Shown here: piece after piece, positions 15,618 through 24,452 of the stretch
How the letters are laid out: each line of letters opens with the position of its first letter
Position numbering within the stretch: position 1 is the stretch's first letter
Made by a program: the position numbers and the translations under genes
Origin: Mucilaginibacter endophyticus
GTDB lineage: Bacteria > Bacteroidota > Bacteroidia > Sphingobacteriales > Sphingobacteriaceae
Direction of reading: 5' to 3'
Assembly: GCF_003351025.1 (NCBI RefSeq)
Contig: NZ_QPCG01000001.1
Coordinates: 1,247,949-1,311,948 of the forward strand
Length of the DNA: 64,000 bases
The notes under the pieces: generated by a model
Told to the model about the DNA's origin: nothing
Database searches by the model: none
The model's input: only the letters and a program-made list of their open reading frames with translations

Positions 15618-15639
15618 TAATATCTCTTAATAAATCCAT

Positions 15640-15727
15640 GTCATTGCGAGAAGGAACGACGAAGCAATCGCATGCTATACAGAGCGGTCGTGCTTCCGTG
15701 CGATTGCCACGCTTCGCTCGCAATGAC
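15640..15727. repeat. REP-like palindrome, family B copy 3
   Basis: GTCATTGCGAGAAGG start and GCTCGCAATGAC end, with inner arms ACGAAGCAATCGCA and TGCGATTGCCACGC. It lies between convergent genes, so it may double as a terminator. Confidence 0.88.
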
Positions 15728-15771
15728 ATGTTTTATTTCTCTCTACGTTTGTGATTTTAAAAAAGCCTTAA

Positions 15772-16857
15772 TCACCACTTAACCGTCTTCTCCATAAAAG
15801 CAATCAGATCATCGGCCATGGCTTGTTGCTCTTTAAGGCTTGGGTGACCAGGTGTGTTTTTGTACGGGATAAAATGGGTGTAGATCTGCTTGTCGTTTAA
15901 AGCGGCAACGGCCTTTTCAATATAGCCGGGCCAGGGCGAACCTGCTTTGGTTGCATCCATACTGCCTAACGCGCAAATGATCTGCGCTTTGGGATAAGCC
16001 TTCCGGATGTTTTTTACAAAATCTTTATAAGCTTTTATGATCTGGTCAGGCTCTGGCGCTTTGGTGCCAAAACGCTCTTTAAATTGTGGGTTGTTGGGCT
16101 GGTTTACAATCCATGAGTCATTCTGAAACAGGTTAATCACCACAACATCAGGTGTGTACTTTTTGAAATCCCAGATGCTTGTTGGGTCTGTTGGATCCAG
16201 GCGGTTATACATCTCCGGCATGATGAGCGGAAACCAGCTTACCGTAATGCCGATACCGCTTTTAGAGGTGCAAACATACTGCGCATCAAAGTGGCGGGCG
16301 GTTAACGCGGCATAGCTCAGGTATCCGTTTTCGTAAGGTGCACTGCCGCGGTCTTGCCCGGTAGTGTCTTCATCGGCATACCCACAGGTGATGGAATTGC
16401 CGAAAAACTCGATCTTACGTTTTTTTGCCTCCGGTGGCGGGAGGGCTGTCGCCTCTTTGGCTAAAATGAACTGGTAAAAAAGGGTTTTGCCTTTGTCCCA
16501 TTCAGTGCGTTTAAATAATTCGAGGGTGTGCTTGCCGGCCGGCAGGTTTTCGGCCAGCGTATAGGCCTGTTTCGTATTATCAAGGTGTATGGTGTTAATC
16601 ACCTTATCATCAACAATGATGGTATAATAATTTTCACCACGTTCGTCCTGCATCAGGGCCGACGCGCCGGTTCCGTTGAAATTGATCTTGAGGGACGAGC
16701 CTGTCCAGTAAAGTTCGGCAGCCTCGTCGGTTTGGTTGATGCGCCCGGTATAACGGATGCGTTGATCTTTGCTTTTAAGTATAATGCTTTGAGCAGCGCA
16801 GGTATTTATAGTGCCTGTAAAAGCAATGAAAAGTATAAGGAAATATAGTTTGCGCAT
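15772..16857 (-). CDS. CE2-family SGNH esterase
   Basis: 361 residues from ATG 16857 (MRKLYFLILF); the longer frame upstream is not coding-like. The signal peptide ends near TCAAQ. Residues about 25-130 form a jelly-roll with RYTGRI...YWTGSSLKINFNGT, typical of CE2 N-terminal domains. The SGNH domain follows: FFGNSITCGYAD (nucleophile Ser), NLFQNDSW, and the C-terminal PGHPSL with catalytic His. CE2 enzymes remove acetyl groups from xylan or other plant glycans. It is secreted and fits the glycan-use genes elsewhere in the window. Confidence 0.88.
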   Translation of the reverse strand: MRKLYFLILFIAFTGTINTCAAQSIILKSKDQRIRYTGRINQTDEAAELYWTGSSLKINFNGTGASALMQDERGENYYTIIVDDKVINTIHLDNTKQAYTLAENLPAGKHTLELFKRTEWDKGKTLFYQFILAKEATALPPPEAKKRKIEFFGNSITCGYADEDTTGQDRGSAPYENGYLSYAALTARHFDAQYVCTSKSGIGITVSWFPLIMPEMYNRLDPTDPTSIWDFKKYTPDVVVINLFQNDSWIVNQPNNPQFKERFGTKAPEPDQIIKAYKDFVKNIRKAYPKAQIICALGSMDATKAGSPWPGYIEKAVAALNDKQIYTHFIPYKNTPGHPSLKEQQAMADDLIAFMEKTVKW

Positions 16858-16951
16858 TTTTAATAGGGTTTTGCCTGCCTTAAAAATAGGAAACTTAAAC
16901 AAAAAGCGGATAGACCATTGATCTATCCGCCAAATATTTGTTAAGAAAGTA

Positions 16952-17314
16952 TTATTCAATCGGCATCCCGAATTGCAGCAGGTAGCCGTTGTAGTCAAAA
17001 ACGCCAAACTCGCGCATACCGTAATTAAAATCCTCAATAGGATAGCAAATTACCGCCCTGTCTTTAAGTTCGCTCCATAACAGGTCAACCTTATCGGTAC
17101 GGATATAAAATGAGCCTGTAAACTTAGGCACAGTGAATGACGCGTTATCAACCGGTAAAGCAAACATGATTTCGATATCATCGCGGCTTACGGTAGCCCA
17201 TCCCCAATCTTCATCGTATCCGATACAGGTAAAGCCGAGGTTAGTAACATAAAAGTCGACAGTTTCCCGTACCTGCCGGGTATATAACATAGGAGCAATA
17301 GATTTTAAAGACAT
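16952..17314 (-). CDS. VOC-family (glyoxalase/bleomycin-resistance fold) protein
   Basis: 120 residues with paired beta-alpha-beta-beta-beta units: APMLYTRQVRETVDFYVTNLGF at the start and FGVFDYNGYLLQFG at the end. The usual first metal His is replaced in this sequence, and the final Glu position is Gln (LLQFG), so metal binding is doubtful. Similar small VOC proteins act in resistance or as uncharacterised dioxygenase relatives. It is 94 bases upstream of the CE2 gene on the same strand, but the functional link is weak. Confidence 0.8.
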   Translation of the reverse strand: MSLKSIAPMLYTRQVRETVDFYVTNLGFTCIGYDEDWGWATVSRDDIEIMFALPVDNASFTVPKFTGSFYIRTDKVDLLWSELKDRAVICYPIEDFNYGMREFGVFDYNGYLLQFGMPIE

Positions 17315-17411
17315 ATATTGAAATAAGTTAAGGTTTAATCAATGTAAAGCCAGTTCAAAACAAATAAAGATCTGCTACTTCTTTCCGTTCCCTCCATAAC
17401 AAAAAAAGAAT

Positions 17412-17458
17412 GTCATGCTGAGGAACGAAGCATCTTCTTCTCTATCACTGAGGATGAC
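17412..17458. repeat. REP-like element, family C copy 1
   Basis: A short hairpin unit starting GTCATGCTGAGGAACGAAG and ending CTGAGGATGAC; shorter than copy 2 and with an imperfect stem. Confidence 0.65.
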
Positions 17459-17474
17459 TAAATTAAAAACGGGT

Positions 17475-17544
17475 GTCATGCTGAGCCTGTCGAAGCATGG
17501 TGGGTAGGGCCTCTGCGCGCGTCCTTCGACAAGCTCAGGATGAC
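17475..17544. repeat. REP-like element, family C copy 2
   Basis: GTCATGCTGAGCCTGTCGAAG pairs with CTTCGACAAGCTCAGGATGAC. It is nearly perfect over about 20 bp with a GC-rich middle (TAGGGCCTCTGCGCGCG). Confidence 0.85.
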
Positions 17545-17644
17545 AGTCCCTCCACACCTGATCTCATTCAATCTTCAAATGTCCCCATTTCTTTACTCAG
17601 GATGACAAGTTACCTATTGTGATGTGTTTATTTTAACGTTTTGG

Positions 17645-20008
17645 TTACTTCAAATATACATAAGTTATTCCATCCCCGCCACGGTCTGCGTGTTCATCTT
17701 CCATGCGGTCAACCTGCTCGTATTTTTTGAGGTACTGCCTGATCATTTTACGCAAAATGCCATCGCCTTTGCCATGAATGATCTTGAGATTGTTAAAGCC
17801 CATCATCAGCGCCCGGTCGAACAGTTTTTCAATAGCATGCAGCGCATCTTCGGTACGTTGACCACGCACGTCAATCTCCGGACTAAAACTGGCCATATCA
17901 TTAGTTTGAGCGCTGAAACTCCGCCTGATCTCCTTAGGTACCGATGATTTGGAAACTTTAACCACGCGCTTCTTTTTAGCTACGGTACGCAGGTCGCCAA
18001 TGGCAATCACTACATTCTCCTTAATGATCTCAATCACCTGGCCTGTAGTTTCCGAATCGGTAAGTTTTACCCAGTCGCCCGGTTTTAACTCCTCATCGGC
18101 AGGGGCGGCAGGTTTAGGAGCTTCAACTTTAACCGTATTCTTTTTAAGCTCAACGTTGAGGTTTTCACGTAGCTGCCTGGTTTTTTCCTTATCGGCATTG
18201 CTGCTTTTAATTTCAGAAATGGTGTTTTCAACCAGCTTGTTGGCGTTCAGGATAATATTCTTGGCCTGATCCTTAGCTTCTTTAATGAGTGTGCGCTTAT
18301 TTTCTTCGAGATAGCTTTTCAGTTTCTCATTTTCGGCAAGCAACTCATTTACCTTACGCTGTTGTTTATCCAGTTTTTGTTTAGTTTCAAAAATGGATCG
18401 TTTTTCACGTTCCAGGTCAACCAGTAAGGTATCAACCTTTTTTTGTCCTTCGCTTATTTTGTTTTTAGCGAGGTTAAGCACATTGGCCGGCAAACCTATT
18501 TTTTGAGCTATTTCAAAGGCGTACGAACTACCGGGTTTACCAATTTCCAATTGATAAAGCGGCCTCATCTCAACGTTGTTGAACAGCATCGACGCGTTTT
18601 CGATCCCTTCGGTATTGCTGGCAAATATTTTAAGATTAGAGTAGTGGGTAGTTACCATACCCTTAACCTTTTTTTGGTTAAGCGCTTCAAGAACTGCCTC
18701 AGCAATGGGGCCGCCAAATTGCGGATCTGTACCGGTACCAAACTCATCTATCAGGATCAGGGTTTTGCCATTGGCCTGCTCCACAAAGTTTTTCATTTTG
18801 GACAGGTGGGCACTGTATGTACTCAAATCGCTTTCAATCGACTGGTCATCACCGATATCCACAAAAAGCTGTTTGAATACACCTACAACGCTCGCTTCAT
18901 CGGCAGGGATCAGCAAACCGGCCTGTACCATCATTTGCAGTAAGCCAACGGTTTTCATACAAACAGATTTACCGCCGGCGTTAGGGCCAGATACCACGAT
19001 GATACGGGTACCTTCGTCTATCTGCATATTAAGCGGAACCACCGTTTTTTTCTCGGCCTTAAAGTTCAGGAACAAAAGCGGGTGGCGGGCATTATATAGT
19101 TTTACCCTGGCTTCATTTACAACCTGTGGCATTTCAGCTTCAACGTCAATGGCAAACAAGGCTTTTGCGCGTACAAAATCAAGCTTGGTTAACAAACTAT
19201 GATAGGAGAGTAGTAAAGGTACGTAAGGCCTTAATTCGTTGGTTAAAGCGGTTAGGATCTTTACAATCTCGCGGCGACGCTCAAATTCCAGGTCGCGGAT
19301 ACGGTTGTTGAGTACAAATACTTCTTCAGGCTCAATGTAAACAGTTTGACCTGAAGCTGACTCATCATGAACAAAGCCTTTCAGCTTTCGTTTATTTTCT
19401 GCCAGCAGGGGGATCACCAGACGTCCATCGCGCACGGTTAACGAACCATCGGCAGCCCAGCCGTTTGATGTAGCATTTTTAAATACCATATCAATTTTTT
19501 TGCGGGCTTCCTGCTCTGCTTTGGCAATGCCTGTGGTTATTTCCATCAGCTCGCGCGATGCATTTGGTCTGATTTTGCCTTTCTGGTCAATCACCGCGTC
19601 AATCTTTTTAAGGATGGCCTTTTCAATAGGCAGGTGTTCAAAAAGGGCCTCGAGGTTAGGATAAAGACCTTCGCGCTCATTAAAGTAAGCTATTACAGCA
19701 AATACTGTGGTGAGTGAGGCCTGTACCTGGTAAAATTCTTCCTCGGTTAAAAAAACGCCCTCTATGCGGGCTTTATTGGCAAGGGATTTTATATCGAAAA
19801 AATGCTGAATAGGCAGGGCCTCATCATTAACCAGGATATTCTTAAACTCATTTGCCTGGCTCAGGAATTTATGTATCTGGTCATAATTGCTCATCACCTG
19901 GATCTTGTCAACCATTTGTTGACCCATTTCGCTCAGGCAATGTGCTTTTATCAGTTCTTTTATTTCGGTAAAACCCAGCTTATCTACACTGTTTTGGGGG
20001 TAAAGCAT
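17645..20008 (-). CDS. mutS2: Endonuclease MutS2
   Basis: 787 residues, the expected length. The N-terminal MutS core and clamp are followed by the ABC ATPase: Walker A GPNAGGKS near residue 340, Walker B ILIDEFGTGTDP, and the His of TTHYSNLK. A long coiled coil (about 510-640) leads to a KOW-like segment and a C-terminal Smr domain with IDVRGQRTEDAL and IHGKGDGILRKMI, the nuclease part. MutS2 suppresses recombination and, in some bacteria, splits collided ribosomes. The DUF4296 lipoprotein gene ends four bases upstream, so the two form an operon. Confidence 0.95.
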   Translation of the reverse strand: MLYPQNSVDKLGFTEIKELIKAHCLSEMGQQMVDKIQVMSNYDQIHKFLSQANEFKNILVNDEALPIQHFFDIKSLANKARIEGVFLTEEEFYQVQASLTTVFAVIAYFNEREGLYPNLEALFEHLPIEKAILKKIDAVIDQKGKIRPNASRELMEITTGIAKAEQEARKKIDMVFKNATSNGWAADGSLTVRDGRLVIPLLAENKRKLKGFVHDESASGQTVYIEPEEVFVLNNRIRDLEFERRREIVKILTALTNELRPYVPLLLSYHSLLTKLDFVRAKALFAIDVEAEMPQVVNEARVKLYNARHPLLFLNFKAEKKTVVPLNMQIDEGTRIIVVSGPNAGGKSVCMKTVGLLQMMVQAGLLIPADEASVVGVFKQLFVDIGDDQSIESDLSTYSAHLSKMKNFVEQANGKTLILIDEFGTGTDPQFGGPIAEAVLEALNQKKVKGMVTTHYSNLKIFASNTEGIENASMLFNNVEMRPLYQLEIGKPGSSYAFEIAQKIGLPANVLNLAKNKISEGQKKVDTLLVDLEREKRSIFETKQKLDKQQRKVNELLAENEKLKSYLEENKRTLIKEAKDQAKNIILNANKLVENTISEIKSSNADKEKTRQLRENLNVELKKNTVKVEAPKPAAPADEELKPGDWVKLTDSETTGQVIEIIKENVVIAIGDLRTVAKKKRVVKVSKSSVPKEIRRSFSAQTNDMASFSPEIDVRGQRTEDALHAIEKLFDRALMMGFNNLKIIHGKGDGILRKMIRQYLKKYEQVDRMEDEHADRGGDGITYVYLK

Positions 20009-20012
20009 CAGG

Positions 20013-20588
20013 TTATGACTTTAAATTTCTTAACGAATCGGCTATGTGTTTTGCCTTTCTTTTGCGAAGGTCAAGTTTTTTAGCCGGATCGGTTTTGGAT
20101 TTAGTTTTTAAATTTTCTAATGAATCGGCTCTGCGGGCTGCCGGGTTTTCATGAGGGACCGGCTTCCTTGCCGAATCGGTTTTAGTTTTAATATTTAAGT
20201 TTTTTAACGAATCGGCCCTGTGAGCGGCTTTGCTTTGTTCAAGCTGCACTTTGTTAAGCGAATCGGTTTTGTTTTTAATTTTGATATCCACCTGGTCATA
20301 AATGGCAAGTAGCTTATCGGGCTGCGTGGCGTAATACCGCATGCTTTTATTGAAATGAGCGGTATCCGTATGCAGGCGTTGAAACATGGCAACGTATTTA
20401 CCCGCACCGTATTTGTACAAACTATCCGGCACTTGCGTGGCATTGTACAGGGTGCCATCAATAATGTGCATCTCGGTCAAAACTTCGGCCATTGCTGCCG
20501 GTTTAAGCACATCGCCGGGAACACTTTTGCCATTGCAGGCACATAAAAAAAGTGCTGCAGAAAAAAACAAGGTTATATATTTATGCAT
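20013..20588 (-). CDS. DUF4296-type lipoprotein with RADSLxNLK repeats
   Basis: 191 residues. The signal peptide has a lipobox (LFLCAC). Residues about 28-118 are the DUF4296 domain: VLKPAAMAEVLTEMHIIDGTLYN and a DKLLAIYDQV helix. The tail (about 115-191) is Lys/Asp/Ser-rich and repeats the phrase RADSLxNLxxKxKTD at least three times, ending ADSLRNLKS, so it is a charged helical or disordered extension. Function of DUF4296 is unknown. The gene lies directly upstream of mutS2. Confidence 0.85.
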   Translation of the reverse strand: MHKYITLFFSAALFLCACNGKSVPGDVLKPAAMAEVLTEMHIIDGTLYNATQVPDSLYKYGAGKYVAMFQRLHTDTAHFNKSMRYYATQPDKLLAIYDQVDIKIKNKTDSLNKVQLEQSKAAHRADSLKNLNIKTKTDSARKPVPHENPAARRADSLENLKTKSKTDPAKKLDLRKRKAKHIADSLRNLKS

Positions 20589-20631
20589 TCAGTAATTTAG
20601 CGGCTGATTAATTAAGCAAATTTACGGATAA

Positions 20632-21321
20632 ATGAGCATTGCAGATAACATCAAAAGCTTAAAAAAGGAAACGGAAGCAGATAAGGTAATATTATTGGCG
20701 GTATCAAAAACAAAACCGGTAACCGATATACAGGAAGCTTATGATGCTGGTCAGCGGTTGTTTGGAGAAAATTTGGTGCAGGAGATGGTTGAAAAGTACG
20801 ATCAGCTTCCTAAGGATATTGAGTGGCATTTGATTGGTCACCTGCAAACCAATAAGGTAAAATATATCGCGCCTTTTGTAAGTATGATCCAGTCGGTTGA
20901 TAGCCTGAAGCTTTTGCAGGAGATCAACAAGCATGCTGAAAAAGCCGGAAGGGTGATTGATTGCCTGCTGCAGATCTATATTGCCGACGAAGAAACCAAA
21001 TATGGACTGGGTTTTGACGAGGCTATTGAACTACTTCGTTCAGAAGAGTTTACCACACTGAAAAATATCCGGATCCGCGGATTGATGGGCATTGCCACCA
21101 ATACCGATAACGAAAAACAGATCAAAGAAGAGTATTACGAATTGAATACTTTTTTTGAAGGTATAAAACTGAGCTACTTCCGGAAAGAGGAAAGCTTTGA
21201 TATCCTGTCGATGGGTATGTCGTCAGATTATAAACTGGCCATTGAGCAGGGGAGTAATATGGTAAGGTTAGGCAGCACTATATTTGGCGGCCGGGTGATC
21301 AAGCATTGGAAGAATAATTAA
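20632..21321 (+). CDS. yggS: YggS/PROSC-family PLP homeostasis protein
   Basis: 229 residues. The PLP lysine is Lys27 in LLAVSKTKP. FGENLVQEMVEKYDQL, EWHLIGHLQTNK, SVDSLKLL and DILSMGMSSDYKLAI complete the family pattern, with GSNMVRLGSTIFG binding the phosphate. It is a cytoplasmic carrier that balances PLP and affects amino-acid pools; no enzymatic reaction is established. Divergent from the DUF4296-mutS2 operon. Confidence 0.94.
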   Translation: MSIADNIKSLKKETEADKVILLAVSKTKPVTDIQEAYDAGQRLFGENLVQEMVEKYDQLPKDIEWHLIGHLQTNKVKYIAPFVSMIQSVDSLKLLQEINKHAEKAGRVIDCLLQIYIADEETKYGLGFDEAIELLRSEEFTTLKNIRIRGLMGIATNTDNEKQIKEEYYELNTFFEGIKLSYFRKEESFDILSMGMSSDYKLAIEQGSNMVRLGSTIFGGRVIKHWKNN

Positions 21322-21712
21322 CCGGGATTTGTCTGAACCGGAATTTATGAAATTGAAGAATTGACAGAATAAAAATATAATTCAAATAATTCGTTCTGTC
21401 CGGTTGTTGGTGTTGTTACCAGCAATATGTTTTTTGGAACGGAATTTAAGTGTTCAATTTTTTAAAAACGGGTGTTCAACTTTTAGAACTGTGAAAAATT
21501 AAGTGGTTGATTGTCAGTTATTATGTGTTCATTTTGTTTGGATGGATAATAAGTGTTAAAATTAAACAGCTGATTATCAATTAGATTTTTTGGGGAGAAT
21601 GGCCTTATGTGTTTACACCTAAAAAAGTTGAACACCTGTTAAAATAGATAGAAAGTTGTTGGTGGCCGCACCAACAACGGCGAGTGACATGGGAGAGTAA
21701 TCAATTAAAGAT
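21322..21712. other. Gene-free gap after yggS
   Basis: About 390 AT-rich bases with no credible ORF. A weak inverted pair (GAACCGGAATTT and TTCTGTCCGGTTG) follows the yggS stop, and the word GTGTTCA or GTTGAAC recurs. Nothing else was recognised. Confidence 0.5.
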
Positions 21713-21800
21713 GTCATTGCGAGCGTAGCGCGGCAATCGCACGGGGGCATGGCCGCTCTGTATAGCATGCGATTGCTTCGTCGTTCCTCCTCGCAATGAC
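21713..21800. repeat. REP-like palindrome, family B copy 4
   Basis: GTCATTGCGAGCGTAGCG start and GAGGAGG...GCAATGAC-type end, with inner arms CGCGGCAATCGCA and GCGATTGCTTCGTCG. It lies immediately upstream of the GNAT gene. Confidence 0.88.
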
Positions 21801-21831
21801 ATGGTTTTTGGGTAACTGCGAAACAATAAAA

Positions 21832-22347
21832 ATGAGCAATACAGAAAATAAAATTGAAAGTCAGCCCCTTCAGGGAGCAGGGGAAGTAACAATAAGAGAA
21901 GCTATTCAGGCAGATTGCCCGCGTTTGATGGAGCTGGTTCATGAACTGGCCCTCTATGAAAAAGCACCCGAAGAGGTTACCGTTACCTTACAGCACTTTG
22001 AAGAAGCTGGCTTTGGCCCTAACCCTGTTTGGAAGGCCTTTGTTGCCGAAGTTGATGGCATTGTTGTTGGCTTTGCTGTATACTATGTCCGCTACTCTAC
22101 CTGGAAAGGTAGTCGCATGTACCTGGAAGACTTGATTGTGACCGAAGATATGCGCGGTAAAAAGATTGGTAAAATGCTTTTCGACAGGTTGATACAGGAG
22201 GCCAAAGAGAGAGGTTTCAGCGGAATGGTTTGGCAGGTGCTCGACTGGAATGAGCCGGCTATTAACTTCTACAACAAATACGGCGCGAATATTGAGGCTG
22301 GCTGGTTAAATGCGTCTCTGTCAAAAGAGCAGCTATTAAACTACTAA
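21832..22347 (+). CDS. GNAT-family N-acetyltransferase (diamine/thialysine type)
   Basis: 171 residues from ATG 21832 (MSNTENKIES); a longer frame begins inside the REP element and is rejected. The GNAT core is clear: TIREAIQADCPRLMELVHELALYEKAPE, the acetyl-CoA loop MRGKKIGKMLFDRL and WNEPAINFYNKYGA. The 'ELA.YE' and 'YLEDLIV..D.RGKGIG' patterns place it near SSAT/thialysine acetyltransferases, which acetylate polyamines or amino acids. Substrate not proven. It is the first of a run of + strand genes ending with a YitT protein. Confidence 0.88.
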   Translation: MSNTENKIESQPLQGAGEVTIREAIQADCPRLMELVHELALYEKAPEEVTVTLQHFEEAGFGPNPVWKAFVAEVDGIVVGFAVYYVRYSTWKGSRMYLEDLIVTEDMRGKKIGKMLFDRLIQEAKERGFSGMVWQVLDWNEPAINFYNKYGANIEAGWLNASLSKEQLLNY

Positions 22348-22358
22348 AAACTATACCT

Positions 22359-23156
22359 ATGAAAAACCTGTGCCTGTTGTTTTTTATTGCCCTTGGGCTG
22401 TCATCATGCCAATGGGGAGTACCTAAAAAAACTTCCGAAAAACCGCTTGATACACTGCACTATGTTTATAAAGTAATAAAAGCACGGGCTGCGGATTGCG
22501 GCACTAAAGCAGATAGCGCCTGCACGGTAGTGAAAATCAACTATCCGGTTTTTGATAGCGCCAAAGCCTTGAATGATACCATAGTGAACAAACTAACCGT
22601 GATGTTTGCTATGGATGGCAAAGCCGACAGCAGCCTCGAGTTGATGACCAAAAACTTCCTGAAGGCATATGATGATTTCAAAAAGACAGACCCGCGTACC
22701 GGTATGTTTTTTACATTGGATGATTCGGTTAAAGTTATCCATCAGGATTCGAGTCTCGCTGCACTTCAAGTGAGTGGTTATAGCTATCAGGGCGGCGCGC
22801 ATGGCGGCTCATTTACCGGATTTATTAACTGGGATACTAAAGCCGGCAAAAACCTGAAACTTGATAATGTTTTTATCAACGGATATCATGATAAATTAAC
22901 CGCCATTGCCGAAAAGATTTTCAGGAAGAATGAAAAGCTAAGCGACATCGCATCACTGAAGGATAACTATTTTTTCAAAGATGATAAATTCGCGCTGAAT
23001 GAAAATTTTTCCATCACCCCTCTTGGTATTAAGTTCTTGTATAACCAGTACGAGATAAAGCCTTATGCGGCCGGTATCACCGAATTGTTTATTCCTTACA
23101 CACAGATCAAATCATTAATACAGCCGGGTTCGGTTGTAAGTCAATTCATCAAATAA
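22359..23156 (+). CDS. DUF3298/DUF4163-type lipoprotein
   Basis: 265 residues with a lipobox (LGLSSC, Cys17). The N-terminal half resembles DUF4163 (VKINYPVFDSAKALNDTIVN). The C-terminal half is the DUF3298 (RsiV-like) pattern: SYSYQGGAHGGSFTGFINWDTKAGKNLKL and ENFSITPLGIKFLYNQYEIKPYAAG. Such domains occur in periplasmic anti-sigma factors that sense lysozyme, and in lipoproteins of unknown role. It is 11 bases after the GNAT gene, and its stop codon touches the aspartate kinase ATG. Confidence 0.85.
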   Translation: MKNLCLLFFIALGLSSCQWGVPKKTSEKPLDTLHYVYKVIKARAADCGTKADSACTVVKINYPVFDSAKALNDTIVNKLTVMFAMDGKADSSLELMTKNFLKAYDDFKKTDPRTGMFFTLDDSVKVIHQDSSLAALQVSGYSYQGGAHGGSFTGFINWDTKAGKNLKLDNVFINGYHDKLTAIAEKIFRKNEKLSDIASLKDNYFFKDDKFALNENFSITPLGIKFLYNQYEIKPYAAGITELFIPYTQIKSLIQPGSVVSQFIK

Positions 23157-24413
23157 ATGCTTGTTTTTAAATTCGGAGGGGCATCGGTTAAGGATGCCGC
23201 GGGGGTTACCAACCTTGCTAATGTTGTAAAACAATATACAGATCAACAATTGCTCATCGTGGTATCGGCTATGGGCAAAACTACCAACGCGCTCGAAAAG
23301 CTTACTAAGGCCTATATGGATCAGGCTGATGATATGCATGATATCTTTAACGAGATCAAGGAATATCATTATAATATCCTGAGCGGATTGTTTGAGGCCG
23401 GACACCCCGTATTCGATGAAGTAGCTAATACTTTTGTAGAGATTGACTGGGCTATTGAAGATGAACCACACGACAGCTACGATTTTGTATATGATCAGAT
23501 CGTATCTATTGGCGAATTAGTATCAACCCGGATAGTTGACGCCTATTTAAACCAGGCCGGGCTGAAAAGCAAATGGCTTGATGTACGTGGGTATGTACAT
23601 ACCGATAATACTTACCGTGAAGGCATTGTTGAGTGGGATAAAACCAAAGCAAGCATCGGCAAAGATCTTCCTGGCTTGCTCGAAAAGAGTATCGTTGTAA
23701 CTCAGGGTTTCCTGGGCGGCACTTCTGAAAATTTCACAACCACGCTTGGCCGTGAAGGTTCAGATTATACCGCTTCTATATTTGCTGCCTGTTTGGGTGC
23801 CGAATCGGTAACTGCATGGAAAGATGTTCCTGGCATACTGAACGCCGATCCGCGATATTTTGCCGATACCGTTAAGTTTGAAGAGCTGTCTTATACAGAA
23901 GCCATCGAAATGACTTATTACGGGGCGAGTGTTATCCACCCAAAAACCATCAAACCATTACAGAACGCTAAGATCCCGCTATTGGTAAAGCCATTTACCG
24001 ATCCATCGGCCCCAGGTACCGTAATTAAAGAAGACGGGCATAACCAGTTTACCAAACCGGTGATCATCCTGAAACAAAACCAGGTGCTGCTATCGGTATC
24101 GGGTAAGGATTATTCATTTATAACCGAAGATCACCTGAGCGACGTGTTTCGTTTGTTTGCGCAAAACAACATCAAGGTGAATGTGATGCAAACTTCGGCA
24201 CTAAGTTTTTCTGTTTGCTTCGACCTGAATGAGGAACGCTTTGAAAAGCTATTAAATGGTCTTAAACAGGATTTTAAGGTGAAGTATAATAATGGCTTAA
24301 CACTTATTACTGTACGCCATGATGGTGTAAATGCCATTAAAGAATTAACCGAAGGCAAAACAGTTTTACTGGAGCAGATCAGCAGGAATACGATACAGGT
24401 GGTGGTGAGGTAA
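23157..24413 (+). CDS. lysC: Aspartate kinase (monofunctional)
   Basis: 418 residues, starting directly at the base after the previous stop. The kinase begins MLVFKFGGASVKD; FTTTLGREGSDYTASIFAACLGAE and WKDVPGILNADPR bind aspartate and ATP. Two C-terminal ACT-like segments follow (about 300-418), where lysine or threonine feedback usually acts. It makes aspartyl phosphate, the first step to Lys, Met, Thr and diaminopimelate. No ThrA or other fusion is present. No riboswitch can lie upstream because the gap is zero. Confidence 0.93.
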   Translation: MLVFKFGGASVKDAAGVTNLANVVKQYTDQQLLIVVSAMGKTTNALEKLTKAYMDQADDMHDIFNEIKEYHYNILSGLFEAGHPVFDEVANTFVEIDWAIEDEPHDSYDFVYDQIVSIGELVSTRIVDAYLNQAGLKSKWLDVRGYVHTDNTYREGIVEWDKTKASIGKDLPGLLEKSIVVTQGFLGGTSENFTTTLGREGSDYTASIFAACLGAESVTAWKDVPGILNADPRYFADTVKFEELSYTEAIEMTYYGASVIHPKTIKPLQNAKIPLLVKPFTDPSAPGTVIKEDGHNQFTKPVIILKQNQVLLSVSGKDYSFITEDHLSDVFRLFAQNNIKVNVMQTSALSFSVCFDLNEERFEKLLNGLKQDFKVKYNNGLTLITVRHDGVNAIKELTEGKTVLLEQISRNTIQVVVR

Positions 24414-24452
24414 TTCCGGTGAGTCGTTTTATTGCCATTAGGTTGCATTTAA

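Larger units (their letters stand above)
17315..17644. other. Gene-free gap with family C repeats
   Basis: 330 bases between the VOC gene and the mutS2 stop. It contains two family C palindromes and a partial third end (CTCAGGATGAC at about 17596-17606). No ORF with coding character was seen. Confidence 0.7.

Noticed and set aside
14011..15727. Three similar repeats in 1.7 kb looked like a CRISPR-type array
   Set aside because: The spacing is about 800 bases with full genes between, the units are palindromes of about 90 bases, and no cas genes are present.
23115..23160. Lysine riboswitch upstream of aspartate kinase
   Set aside because: There is no gap; the ATG directly follows the upstream gene's stop codon.
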